The notes under the pieces are model-generated. The model had not been told where the DNA came from and did not search any database. It saw only the letters and a list, made by a program, of their open reading frames with translations. Positions 14,454 through 25,412 of a stretch of 64,000 nucleotides of DNA are shown here, one piece after another. Source of the DNA: Coriaria nepalensis (Eukaryota; Streptophyta; Magnoliopsida; Cucurbitales; Coriariaceae). Both the position numbers and the translations under genes were made by a program. How positions within the stretch are numbered: the first letter of the stretch is position 1; each line of letters begins with the position of its first letter. The stretch lies in the NCBI GenBank assembly GCA_027186245.1, contig CP114483.1, positions 15,954,220 to 16,018,219 on the forward strand. The letters are read 5' to 3'.

Positions 14454-16560
14454 GTCATCAAAATCATTATAAATGAATTCGAACGAATTATATTTTTGAC
14501 CTTCAAAAAATTATTTTCTTACATAACCTGCAATTAATCTATTGAATACAACAATGCATTATTTTAGCCTTAAAGAGCATATCATTCAGTCTTTTCAGAT
14601 CATTAAATTGTTTGAAAGCACTTCGAACTAGTTCTATTTTCGCATTTAAGACACGACTTTCATGCATAACTTGCAATTGATCTACTGAAGGCAACTATGC
14701 ATTTTTTTAGTGTTAAAGTCATATTATTGCATATCTTTTACTCATTAAATCATTCTAAATCACTTCAGTCGAAATTCACCTTTTAAACATGACTTTCCTG
14801 CATAACTTGCAGTTGATCTACTGAAGGCAACTATACATTTACTTAGCGTTAAAATCATGTCATTGAGGCGCTTCTAGTCATTAAATCATTATAAATGAAT
14901 TCGAACGAATTATATTTTTGCCCTTCAAACATGATTTTCTTACATAACCTGCAATTAATCTATTGAAGACAACAATGCATTATTTTAGCCTTAAAGAGCA
15001 TATCATTCAGTCTTTTTAGATTATTAAATTGTTTGAAAGGACTTCGAACTACTTCTATTTTCGCATTTAAAACACGCCTTTCATGCATGACTTCCAATTG
15101 ATCTACTGAATGCAACTATGCATTTTTTTAGTGTTAAAGTCGTATTATTGCATCACTTTTACTCATTAAATCATTCTAAATCACTTCAGTCGAAATTCAC
15201 CTTTTAAACATGACTTTCCTGCATAACTTGTAGTTGATCTATTGAAGGCAACTATACATTTACTTAGCGTTAAAATCATGTCATTGAGGCTCTTCTAGTC
15301 ATTAAATCACTATAAATGAATTCGAACGAATTATATTTTTATCCTTCAAACATTATTTTCTTATATAACCTGCAATTAATCTATTGAATACAACAATGCA
15401 TTATTTTAGCCTTAAAGACCATATCATTCAGTCTTTTCAGATCACTAAATTGTTTGAAAGCACTCCGAACTAGTTCTATTTTCGCATTTACAACACGACT
15501 TTCATGCATAACTTGCAATTGATCTACTGAAGGCAACTATGCATTTTTTTAGTGTTAAAGTCACATTATTGCATCTCTTTTACTCATTAAATCATTCTAA
15601 ATCAATTCAGTCGAAATTCACCATTTAAACATGACTTTCCTGCATAACTTGTAGTTGATCTACTGAAGGCAACTATACATTTACTTAGCGTTAAAATCAT
15701 GTCATTGAGGCTCTTCTACTTATTAAATCAATATAAATGAATTCGAACGAATTATATTTTTGCCCTTCAAACATGATTTTCTTACATAACCTGCAATTAA
15801 TCTATTGAATACAACAATGCATTATTTTCGCCTTAAAGAGCATATCATTCAGTCTTTCCAGATCATTAAATTGTTTGAAAGCACTTCGAACTAGTTCTAT
15901 TTTCGCATTTAAAACACGACTTTCATGCATAACTTGCAATTGATCTACTGAAGGCAACTATGCATTTTTTTAGTGTTAAAGTCATATTATTGCATCTCTT
16001 TTACTCATTAAATCATTCTAAATCACTTCAGTCGAAATTCACCTTTTAAACATGACTTTCGTGCATAACTTGCAGTTGATCTACTGAAGGCAACTATACA
16101 TTTACTTAGCGTTAAAATCATGTCATTGAGGCTCTTCTAGTCATTAAATCATTATAAATGAATTCGAACGAATTATATTTTTGCCCTTCAAAAATGATTT
16201 TCTTACCTAACCTGCAATTAATCTATTGAATACAACAATGCATTATTTTAGCCTTAAAGAGCATATCATTCAGTCTTTTCAGATCATTAAATTGTTTGAA
16301 AGCACTTCGAACTAGTTCTATTTTCGCATTTAAGACACGACTTTCATGCATAAATTGCAATTGATCTATTGAAGGCAACTGTGCATTTTTTTAGTGTTAA
16401 AGTCATATTATTGCATCTCTTTTACTCATTAAATCATTCTAAATCACTTCAGTCGAAATTCACCTTTTAAACATGACTTTCCTGCATAACTTGTAGTTGA
16501 TCTATTGAAGGCAACTATACATTTACTTAGCGTTAAAATCACGTCATAGAGGCTCTTCTA
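14454..16560 (+). repeat. Pentamer HOR copy 3 (2,107 bp)
   Basis: The copy is bounded by 'gtcatcaaaatc' at 14454 and 16561. Units start at 14465, 14887, 15308, 15729 and 16150. It shares the 'cataaattgcaattg' variant (near 16350) with copy 2. Near its end it reads 'atcacgtcatagaggc' (16539), a private pair of changes. A further incomplete copy follows to about 17.4 kb. Confidence 0.85.
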
Positions 16561-18539
16561 GTCATCAAAATCATTATAAATGAATTCGAACGAATTATAT
16601 TTTTGACCTTCAAAAAATTATTTTCTTACATAACCTGCAATTAATCTATTGAATACAACAATGCATTATTTTAGCCTTAAAGAGCATATCATTCAGTCTT
16701 TTCAGATCATTAAATTGTTTGAAAGCACTTCGAACTAGTTCTATTTTCGCATTTAAGACACGACTTTCATGCATAACTTGCAATTGATCTACTGAAGGCA
16801 ACTATGCATTTTTTTAGTGTTAAAGTCATATTATTGCATATCTTTTACTCATTAAATCATTCTAAATCACTTCAGTCGAAATTCACCTTTTAAACATGAC
16901 TTTCGTGCATAACTTGCAGTTGATCTACTGAAGGCAACTATACATTTACTTAGCGTTAAAATCATGTCATTGAGGCGCTTCTAGTCATTAAATCATTTTA
17001 AATGAATTCGAACGAATTATATTTTTGCCCTTCAAACATGATTTTCTTACATAACCTGCAATTAATCTATTGAAGACAACAATGCATTATTTTAGCCTTA
17101 AAGAGCATATCATTCAGTCTTTTTAGATTATTAAATTGTTTGAAAGGACTTCGAACTACTTCTATTTTCGCATTTAAAACACGCCTTTCATGCATGACTT
17201 GCAATTGATCTACTGAATGCAACTATGCATTTTTTTAGTGTTAAAGTCGTATTATTGCATCTCTTTTACTCATTAAATCATTCTAAATCACTTCAGTCGA
17301 AATTCACCTTTTAAACATGACTTTCGTGCATAACTTGCAGTTGATCTACTGAAGGGAACTATACATTTACTTAGCGTTAAAATCATGTCATTGAGGCTCT
17401 TCTAGTCATTAAATCATTATAAATGAATTCGAACGAATTATATTTTTGCCCTTCAAAAATGATTTTCTTACCTAACCTGCAATTAATCTATTGAATACAA
17501 CATTGCATTATTTTAGCCTTAAAGAGCATATCATTCAGTCTTTTCAGATCATTAAATTGTTTGAAAACACTTCGAACTAGTTCTATTTTCGCATTTAAGA
17601 CACGACTTTCATGCATAACTTGCAATTGATCTATTGAAGGCAACTGTGCATTTTTTTAGTGTTAAAGTCATATTATTGCATCTCTTTTACTCATTAAATC
17701 ATTCTAAATCACTTCAGTCGAAATTCACCTTTTAAACATGACTTTCCTGCATAACTTGTAGTTAATCTATTGAAGGCAACTATACATTTACTTAGCGTTA
17801 AAATCATGTCATTGAGGCTCTTCTAGTCATTAAATCATTATAAATGAATTCGAGCGAATTATATTTTTTACCTTCAAAAATGATTTTCTTACATAACCTG
17901 CAATTAATCTATTGAATACAACAATGCATTATTTTAGCCTTAAAGAGCATATCATTCAGTCTTTTCAGATTATTAAATTGTTTGAAAGCACTTCGAACTA
18001 GTTCTATTTTCGCATTTAAGACACGACTTTCATGCATAACTTGCAATTGATCTACTGAAGGCAACTATGCATTTTTTTAGTGTTAAAGTCATATTATTGC
18101 ATATCTTTTACTCATTAAATCATTCTAAATCACTTCAGTCGAAATTCACCTTTTAAACATGACTTTCCTGCATAACTTGCAGTTGATCTACTGAAGGCAA
18201 CTATACATTTACTTAGAGGTTAAAATCATGTCATTGAGGCTCTTCTAGTTATTAAATCAATATAAATGAATTCGAACGAATTATATTTTTGCCCTTCAAA
18301 CATGATTTTCTTACATAACCTGCAATTAATCTATTGAATACAACAATGCATTATTTTAGCCTTAAAGAGCATATCATTCAGTCTTTTCAGATCATTAAAT
18401 TGTTTGAAAGCACTACGTACTAGTTCTATTTTCGCATTTAAAACACGACTTTCAAGCATAACTTGCAATTGATCTACTGAAGGCAACTATGCATTGTTTT
18501 AGTGTTAAAGTCATATTATTGCATCTCTTTTACTCATTA

Positions 18540-21500
18540 AATCATTCTAAATCACTTCAGACGAAATTCACCTTTTAAACATGACTTTCGTGCATAACTT
18601 GCAGTTAATCTACTGAAGGCAACTATACATTTACTTAGCGTTAAAATCATGTCATTGAGGCTCTTCTAGTCATTAAATCATTATAAATGAATTCGAACGA
18701 ATTATATTTTTGCCCTTCAAAACTGATTTTCTTACATAACCTGCAATTAATCAATTGAATACAACAATGCATTATTTTAGCCTTAAAGAGCATATCATTC
18801 AGTCTTTTCAGATCATTAAATTGTTTGAAAGCACTTCGAACTAGTTCTATTTTCGCATTTAAGACACGACTTTCATGCATAACTTGCAATTGATCTACTG
18901 AAGGCAACTATGCATTTTTTTAGTGTTAAAGTCATATTATTGCATCTCTTTTACTCATTAAATCATTCTAAATCACTTCAGTCGAAATTCACCTTTTAAA
19001 CATGACTTTCGTGCATAACTTGCAGTTGATCTATTGAAGGCTACTATATATTTACTTAGCCTTAAAATCATGTCATTGAGGCTCTTCTAGACATTAAATC
19101 ATTATAAATGAATTCGAACGAATTATATTTTTGCCGTTCAAAAATGATTTTCTTACATAACCTGCAATTAATCTATTGAATACAACAATGCATTATTTTA
19201 GCCTTAAAGAGCATATCATTCAGTCTTTTCAGATCATTTAATTGTTTGAAAGCACTTCGAACTAGTTCTATTTTCGCATTTAAGACACAACTTTCATGCA
19301 TAACTTGCAATTGATCTACTCAAGGCAACTATGCATTTTTTTGGTGTTAAAGTCATATTATTGCATCTCTTTTACAGATTAAATCATTCTAAATCACTTC
19401 AGTCGAAATTCACCTTTTAAACATGACTTTCCTGCATAACTTGTAGTTGATCTATTGAAGGCAACTATACATTTACTTAGCGTTAAAATCATGTCATTGA
19501 GGCTCTTCTGGTTATTAAATCAATATAAATGCATTCGAACGAATTATATTTTTGCCCTTCAAACATGATTTTCTTACATAACCTGCAATTAATCTATTGA
19601 ATACAACAATGCATTATTTTAGCCTTAAAGAGCATATCATTCAGTCTTTTCAAATCATTAAATTGTTTGAAAGCACTTCGAACTAGTTCTATTTTCGCAT
19701 TTAAAACACGACTTTCATGCATAACTTGCAATTGATCTACTGATGGCAACTATGCATTTTTTTGTGTTAAAGTCATATTATTGCATCCCTTTTACTCATT
19801 AAATCATTCTAAATCACTTCAGACGAAATTCACCTTTTAAACATGACTTTCGTGTATAACTTGCAGTTGATCAATTGAAGGCTACTATATTTTTACTTAG
19901 CGTTAAAATCATGTCATTGAGGCTCTTCTAGTCATTAAATCATTATAAATGAAGTCGAACGAATTATATTTTTGCCCTTCAAAAATGATTTTCTTACATA
20001 ACCTGCAATTAATCTATTGAGTACAACAATGCATTATTTTAGCCTTAAAGAGCATACCATTCAGTCTTTTCAGATCATTAAATTGTTTGAAAGCACTTCG
20101 AACTAGTTCTATTTTCGCATTTAAAACACGACTTTCATGCCTAACTTGCAATTGATCTACTGAAGGCAACTATGCATTTTTTTAGTGTTAAAGTCATATT
20201 ATTGCATCTCTTTTACTTATTAAATCATTCTAAATCACTTCAGTCGAAATTCACCTTTTAAACATGACTTTGGTGCATAACTTGTAGTTGATCTATTGAA
20301 GGCAACTATACATTTACTTAGCGTTAAAATCATGTCATTGAGGCTCTTCTAGTTATTAAATCAATATAAATGAATTCGGACGAATTATATTTTTGCCCTT
20401 CAAACATGATTTTCTTACATAACCTGCAATTAATCTATTGAATACAACAATGCATTATTTTAGCCTTAAAGAGCATATCATTCAGTCTTCTCAAATCATT
20501 AAATTATTTGAAAGCACTTCGAACTAGTTCTATTTTCGCATTTAAAACACGACTTTCATGCATAACTTGCAATTGATCTACTGAAGGCAACTATGCATTT
20601 TTTTAGTGTTAAAGTCACATTATTGCATCTCTTTTACTCATTAAATCATTCTAAATCACTTCAGACGAAATTCACCTTTTAAACATGACTTTCGTGCATA
20701 ACTTGCAGTTAATCTACTGAAGGCAACTATACATTTACTTAGCGTTAAAATCATGTCATTGAGGCTCTTCTAGTCATTAAATCATTATAAATGAATTCGA
20801 ACGAATTATATTTTTGCCCTTCAAAAATGATTTTCTTACATAACCTGCAATTAATCAATTGAATACAACAATGCATTATTTTAGCCTTAAAGAGCATATC
20901 ATTCAGTCTTTTCAGATCATTAAATTGTTTGAAAGCACTTCGAACTAGTTCTATTTTCGCATTTAAGACACGACTTTCATGCATAACTTGCAATTGATCT
21001 ACTGAAGGCAACTATGCATTTTTTTAGTGTTAAAGTCATATTATTGCATCTCTTTTACTCATTAAATCATTCTAAATCACTTCAGTCGAAATTCACCTTT
21101 TAAACATGACTTTCGTGCATAACTTGCAGTTGATCTATTGAAGGCTACTATATATTTACTTAGCCTTAAAATCATGTCATTGAGGCTCTTCTAGACATTA
21201 AATCATTATAAATGAATTCGAACGAATTATATTTTTGACGTTCAAAAATGATTTTCTTACATAACCTGCAATTAATCTATTGAATACAACAATGCATTAT
21301 TTTAGCCTTAAAGAGCATATCATTCAGTCTTTTCAGATCATTTAATTGTTTGAAAGCACTTCGAACTAGTTCTATTTTCGCATTTAAGACACAACTTTCA
21401 TGCATAACTTGCAATTGATCTACTCAAGGCAACTATGCATTTTTTTGGTGTTAAAGTCATATTATTGCATCTCTTTTACTCATTAAATCATTCTAAATCA

Positions 21501-22765
21501 CTTCAGTCGAAATTCACCTTTTAAACATGACTTTCCTGCATAACTTGTAGTTGATCTATTGAAGGCAACTATACATTTACTTAGCATTAAAATCATGTCA
21601 TTGAGGCTCTTCTGGTTATTAAATCAATATAAATGCATTCGAACGAATTATATTTTTGCCCTTCAAACATGATTTTCTTACATAACCTGCAATTAATCTA
21701 TTGAATACAACAATGCATTATTTTAGCCTTAAAGAGCATATCATTCAGTCTTTTCAAATCATTAAATTGTTTGAAAGCACTTCGAACTAGTTCTATTTTC
21801 GCATTTAAAACACGACTTTCATGCATAACTTGCAATCGATCTACTGATGGCAACTATGCATTTTTTTGTGTTAAAGTCATATTATTGCATCCCTTTTACT
21901 CATTAAATCATTCTAAATCACTTCAGACGAAATTCACCTTTTAAACATGACTTTCGTGTATAACTTGCAGTTGATCAATTGAAGGCTACTATATTTTTAC
22001 TTAGCGTTAAAATCATGTCATTGAGGCTCTTCTAGTCATTAAATCATTATAAATGAAGTCGAACGAATTATATTTTTGCCCTTCAAAAATGATTTTCTTA
22101 CATAACCTGCAATTAATCTATTGAGTACAACAATGCATTATTTTAGCCTTAAAGAGCATACCATTCAGTCTTTTCAGATCATTAAATTGTTTGAAAGCAC
22201 TTCGAACTAGTTCTATTTTCGCATTTAAAACACGACTTTCATGCCTAACTTGCAATTGATCTACTGAAGGCAACTATGCATTTTTTTAGTGTTAAAGTCA
22301 TATTATTGCATCTCTTTTACTCATTAAATCATTCTAAATCACTTCAGTCGAAATTCACCTTTTAAACATGACTTTGGTGCATAACTTCTAGTTGATCTAT
22401 TGAAGGCAACTATACATTTACTTAGCGTTAAAATCATGTCATTGAGGCTCTTCTAGTTATTAAATCAATATAAATGAATTCGGACGAATTATATCTTTGC
22501 CCTTCAAACATGATTTTCTTACATAACCTGCAATTAATCTATTGAATACAACGATGCATTATTTTATCCTTAAAGAGCATATCATTCAGTCTTCTCAAAT
22601 CATTAAATTATTTGAAAGCACTTCGAACTAGTTCTATTTTCGCATTTAAAACACAACTTTCATGCATAACTTGCACTTGATCTACTGAAGGCAACTATGC
22701 ATTTTTTTAGTGTTAAAGTCACATTATTGCATCTCTTTTACTCATTAAATCATTCTAAATCACTT
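18540..22765 (+). repeat. Five-unit HOR of 2,104 bp, two tandem copies
   Basis: Variants at 18.54-20.64 kb recur 2,104 bp downstream: 'gcagttaatctactg' (18601, 20705), 'atgcattcgaacg' (near 19531, 21635), 'gctactatatttttac' (near 19883, 21987), 'gaagtcgaacg' (19952, 22056), 'cataccattcag' (near 20053, 22157) and 'tcggacgaatt' (near 20377, 22481). The length is five units minus 1 bp; the missing base is in 'gcatttttttgtg' (near 19755 and 21860). This is a different pentamer from the one at 4.2-18.3 kb. Its end overlaps the start of the seven-unit HOR, so the heptamer appears to have been built from it. Confidence 0.85.
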
Positions 22766-24570
22766 CAGACGAGATTCACGTTTTAAACATGACTTTCGTG
22801 CATAACTTGCAGTTGATCTATTGAAAGCTACTATACATTTACTTAGCGTTAAAATCATGTCATTGAGGCTCTTCTAGTTATTAAATCAATATAAATGAAT
22901 TCGAACGAATGATATTTTTGCCCTTCAAACATGATTTTCTTACATAACCTGCAATCAATCGATTGAATACAACAATGCATTATTTTAGCCTTAAAGAGCA
23001 TATCATTCAGTCTTTTCAAATCATTAAATTGTTTGAAAGCACTTCGAACTAGTTCTATTTTCGCATTTAAAACATGACTTTCATGCATAACTTGGAATTG
23101 ATCTACTGAAGGCCACTATGCATTTTTTTAGTGTTAAAGTCATATTATTGCATCTCTTTTACTCATTAAATCATTCTAAATCACTTCAGTCGAAATTCAC
23201 CTTTTAAACATGACTTTCGTGCATAACTTGCAGTTGATCTATTGAAGGCAACTATACATTTACTTAGCGTTAAAATCATGTCATTGAGGCTCTTCTAGTC
23301 ATTAAATCATTATAAATGAATTCGAACGAATTATATTTTTGCCCTTCAAAAATGATTTTCTTACATAACCTGCAATTAATCTATTGAATACAACAATGCA
23401 TTATTTTAGCCTTAAAGAGCATATCATTCAGTCTTTTCAGATCATTTAATTGGTTGAAAGCACTTCGAACTAGTTCTATTTTCGCATTTAAGACACGACT
23501 TTCATGCATAACTTGCAATTGATCTACTGAAGGCAACTATGCATTTTTTTAGTGTTAAAGTCATATTATTGCATCTCTTTTACTCATTAAATCATTCTAA
23601 ATCACTTCAGTCGAAATTCACCTTTTAAACATGACTTTCCTGCATAACTTGTAGTTGATCTATTGAAGGCAACTATACATTTACTTAGCGTTAAAATCAT
23701 GTCATTGAGGCTCTTCTGGTTGTTAAATCAATATAAATGCATTCGAACGAATTATATTTTTGCCCTTCAAACATGATTTTCTTACATAACCTGCAATTAA
23801 TCTATTGAATACAACAATGCAATATTTTAGCCTTAAAGAGCATATCATTCAGTCTTTTTAGATCATTAAATTGTTTGAAAGCACTTCGAACTAGTTGTAT
23901 TTACGCATTTAAAACACGACTTTCAAGCATAACTTGGAATTGATCTACTGAAGGCAACTATGCATTTTTTTAGTGTTAAAGTCATATTATTGCATCTCTT
24001 TTACTCATTAAATCATTCTAAATCACTTCGGACGAAATTCACCTTTTAAACATGACTTTCGTGCATAACTTGCAGTTGATCAATTGAAGGCTACTATACA
24101 TTTACTTAGCGTTAAAATCATGTCATTGAGGCTCTTCTAGTCATTAAATCATTATAAATGAATTCGAACGAATTATATTTTTGCCCTTCAAAAATGATTT
24201 TCTTACATAACCTGCAATTAATCTATTGAATACAACAATGCATTATTTTAGCCTTAAAGAGCATATCATTCAGTCTTTTCAGATCATTAAATTGTTTGAA
24301 AGCACTTCGAACTAGTTCTATTTTCGCATTTAAAACACGACTTTCATGCATAACTTGCAATTGATCTACTGAAGGCAACTATGCATTTTTTTAGTGTTAA
24401 AGTCATATTATTGCATCTCTTTTACTCATTAAATCATTCTAAATCACTTCAGACGAAATTCACCTTTTAAACCTGACTTTCGTGCATAACTTGCAGTTGA
24501 TCTATTGAAGGCAACTATACATTTACTTAGCGTTAAAATCATGTCATTGAGGCTCTTCTAGTCATTAAAT

Positions 24571-24713
24571 CATTATAAATGAATTCGAACGAATTATATT
24601 TTTGCCCTTCAAAAATGATTTTCTTACATAACCTGCAATTAATCTATTGAATACAACAATGCATTATTTTAGCCTTAAAGAGCATATCATTCAGTCTTTT
24701 CAGATCATTAAAT
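24571..24713 (+). repeat. Subunit A of the satellite unit (143 bp)
   Basis: This is the first third of the unit, from 'cattataaat' to the first 'cattaaat'. It carries the dyad AATTCG-AA-CGAATT and the EcoRI site. Its centre holds the core shared by all subunits, here as 'aaaatgattttcttacataacctgcaattaatctattga' in pieces from about 24611 to 24650, followed by 'atacaacaatgcatt'. A is the most diverged of the three: its core reads 'cataacctgcaattaatc', where B reads 'cataacttgcaattgatc' and C reads 'cataacttgcagttgatc'. Across the array A also carries diagnostic variants, such as 'caatataaat' or 'ccttataaat' for 'cattataaat', and 'aaacatg' or 'aaaaatg' before the core. Confidence 0.9.
24582..24595. 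other. 14-bp dyad AATTCG-AA-CGAATT in subunit A
   Basis: Two perfect 6-bp inverted arms, AATTCG and CGAATT, are separated by AA. It lies at unit positions 12-25 and overlaps the EcoRI site. It is kept in most units. Units that break it include those with 'gcattcg' (near 19531, 21635, 23739, 26686, 29633), 'gaagtcg' (near 19952, 22056) and 'gaatcga' (63666). Dyads of this size can bind dimeric proteins, but no known site is recognised here; function is unproven. Confidence 0.7.
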
Positions 24714-24729
24714 TGTTTGAAAGCACTTC

Positions 24730-24739
24730 GAACTAGTTC
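24730..24739. other. 10-bp perfect palindrome GAACTAGTTC in subunit B
   Basis: The sequence is its own reverse complement and contains a SpeI site (ACTAGT). It sits in the subunit position corresponding to the dyad of A, just before the variable region. Many units keep it. Common variants are 'gaactacttc', 'gaactagttg' (in many units from about 23.9 kb onward) and 'gaattagttc' (near 39.1 and 39.5 kb), all of which break the symmetry. No function is known. Confidence 0.65.
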
Positions 24740-24766
24740 TATTTTCGCATTTAAAACACGACTTTC

Positions 24767-24807
24767 ATGCATAACTTGCAATTGATCTACTGAAGGCAAC
24801 TATGCAT
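24767..24807. other. Imperfect inverted repeat (possible hairpin) in subunit B
   Basis: The left arm ATGCATA (24767-24773) can pair with TATGCAT (24801-24807). After a 2:1 internal loop, TTGC (24776-24779) can pair with GCAA (24796-24799). This leaves a 16-nt loop around 'aattgatctactgaag'. The equivalent stretch in C has a weaker version because its outer arms read 'gtgcata' and 'tatacat'. In many units the outer arm is 'atgcatg' or 'ctaggcat', which weakens the stem. Whether the structure forms in DNA or in a satellite transcript is unknown. Confidence 0.5.
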
Positions 24808-24855
24808 TTTTTTAGTGTTAAAGTCATATTATTGCATCTCTTTTACTCATTAAAT

Positions 24856-24991
24856 CATTCTAAATCACTTCAGACGAAATTCACCTTTTAAACATGACTT
24901 TCGTGCATAACTTGCAGTTGATCTATTTAAGGCAACTATACATTTACTTAGCGTTAAAATCATGTCATTGAGGCTCTTCTAGTTATTAAAT
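24856..24991 (+). repeat. Subunit C of the satellite unit (136 bp)
   Basis: This is the last third, from 'cattctaaatcacttc' to the third 'cattaaat'. The core runs from about 24890 ('aaacatgactttcgtgcata'). C is the shortest subunit. Its tail 'catgtcattgaggctctt' (18 bp) is the stretch tandemly duplicated in three units elsewhere. Common variants here are 'cagacgaa' against 'cagtcgaa', and 'ttagcgtt', 'ttagcttt' or 'ttagactt' near the 3' end; these variants were the most useful for tracing higher-order repeats. Confidence 0.9.
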
Positions 24992-25412
24992 CAATATAAA
25001 TGAATTCGAACGAATTATATTTTTGCCCTTCAAACATGATTTTCTTACATAACCTGCAATTAATCTATTTAATACAACAATGCATTATTTTAGCCTTAAA
25101 GAGCATATCATTCAGTCTTTTCAGATCATTAAATTGTTTGAAAGCACTTCGAACTAGTTCTATTTTCGCATTTAAAACACGACTTTCATGCCTAACTTGC
25201 AATTGATCTACTGAAGGCAACTATGCATTTTTTTAGTGTTAAAGTCATATTATTGCATCTCTTTTACTCATTAAATCATTCTAAATCACTTCAGTCGAAA
25301 TTCACCTTTTAAACATGACTTTGGTGCATAACTTCTAGTTGATCTATTGAAGGCAACTATACATTTACTTAGCGTTAAAATCATGTCATTGAGGCTCTTC
25401 TAGTTATTAAAT

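Larger units (their letters stand above)
4211..18257 (+). repeat. Five-unit higher-order repeat block (2,105-2,107 bp)
   Basis: Marker variants recur every five units. 'cttacctaacctgc' occurs near 4686, 6791, 8617, 10726, 11989, 14096, 16203 and 17468. 'cacgcctttcatgcatgac' starts at 5661, 9594, 10859, 12966, 15073 and 17180. Spacings of 2,105-2,109 bp give the pentamer; 1,263-1,265 bp gives a three-unit version that has lost two units. The spacing of 1,826 bp contains the mini-unit at 7580. From about 8.98 kb each copy is 2 bp longer because of 'gtcatcaaaatc' (+1) and 'caaaaaattatttt' (+1) in neighbouring units. The first copies (from 4211 and 6317) lack both insertions and look older. Confidence 0.85.
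24714..24855 (+). repeat. Subunit B of the satellite unit (142 bp)
   Basis: This is the middle third, from 'tgtttgaaagc' to the second 'cattaaat'. It contains the 10-bp palindrome GAACTAGTTC, the shared core from about 24753 ('aaaacacgactttc'), a CAATTG site and a T-run in 'gcatttttttagtg'. Its core closely matches that of C: from 'gactttc' through 'ggcaactat' the two differ at only a few bases by eye. Sequences flanking the core in B could fold into the hairpin listed separately. The B subunit is where the 61-bp deletion found at two places in the array occurred. Confidence 0.9.
24571..24991 (+). repeat. Representative 421-bp satellite unit (A-B-C trimer)
   Basis: This unit has the normal length and few private changes, so it serves as a reference. 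It starts at 'cattataaat' and ends with 'gtcattaaat'. It contains three related subunits in the order A (143 bp), B (142 bp) and C (136 bp). Positions within the unit apply to other full units after adding their start coordinate. One variant to note is 'atctatttaagg' near 24930, where most units read 'atctattgaagg'. The unit carries one EcoRI site (GAATTC, unit positions 11-16), which most units in the array keep, so EcoRI would be expected to cut the array into a 421-bp ladder. The choice of start is arbitrary. Confidence 0.95.
22466..25412 (+). repeat. Seven-unit HOR copy 1 (2,947 bp)
   Basis: Seven units start at 22466, 22887, 23308, 23729, 24150, 24571 and 24992. Diagnostic variants in order are 'tcggacgaattatatc', 'gaacgaatgat' with 'caatcaatcgattg', 'atttaattggttg', 'ttctggttgttaaatc' with 'atgcattcg', 'aaacctgac', and 'atctatttaagg'. 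The homology to the next copy begins slightly upstream, around 22160. I saw no difference from copy 2 in the stretches compared. Confidence 0.88.

Noticed and set aside
18647..18907. Minus-strand open frame of 86 codons, with near-copies at 20751-21011 and 61096-61356, and 77-codon versions at 22855, 25802, 28749, 32558 and 37648
   Set aside because: All are the same stretch of the repeat (end of C, through A, into B). The 86-codon forms begin at TTG, and most of the 151 units have the frame broken. 421 is not a multiple of three, so no frame can pass through successive units. I see no signal, domain or codon bias; these are chance openings in the satellite.
24570..24600. Bacterial-type promoters, ribosome binding sites or terminators
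   Set aside because: TATA-like strings ('attatattttt') are frequent by composition in AT-rich DNA and no gene follows them. The context is eukaryotic satellite.
24571..24991. CENP-B box
   Set aside because: The TTCG-containing stretches ('ttcgaacgaa', 'cttcgaac', 'ttcgtgcata') lack the downstream CGGG part of the consensus on either strand.
25000..25206. Plus-strand open frame of 68 codons, repeated at 27947 and 33440
   Set aside because: It runs through subunit A into B of units with 'atctatttaatac', where a common stop (the TGA of 'attgaatac') is lost by substitution. It is a by-product of one variant carried by HOR copies, with no protein-like features.
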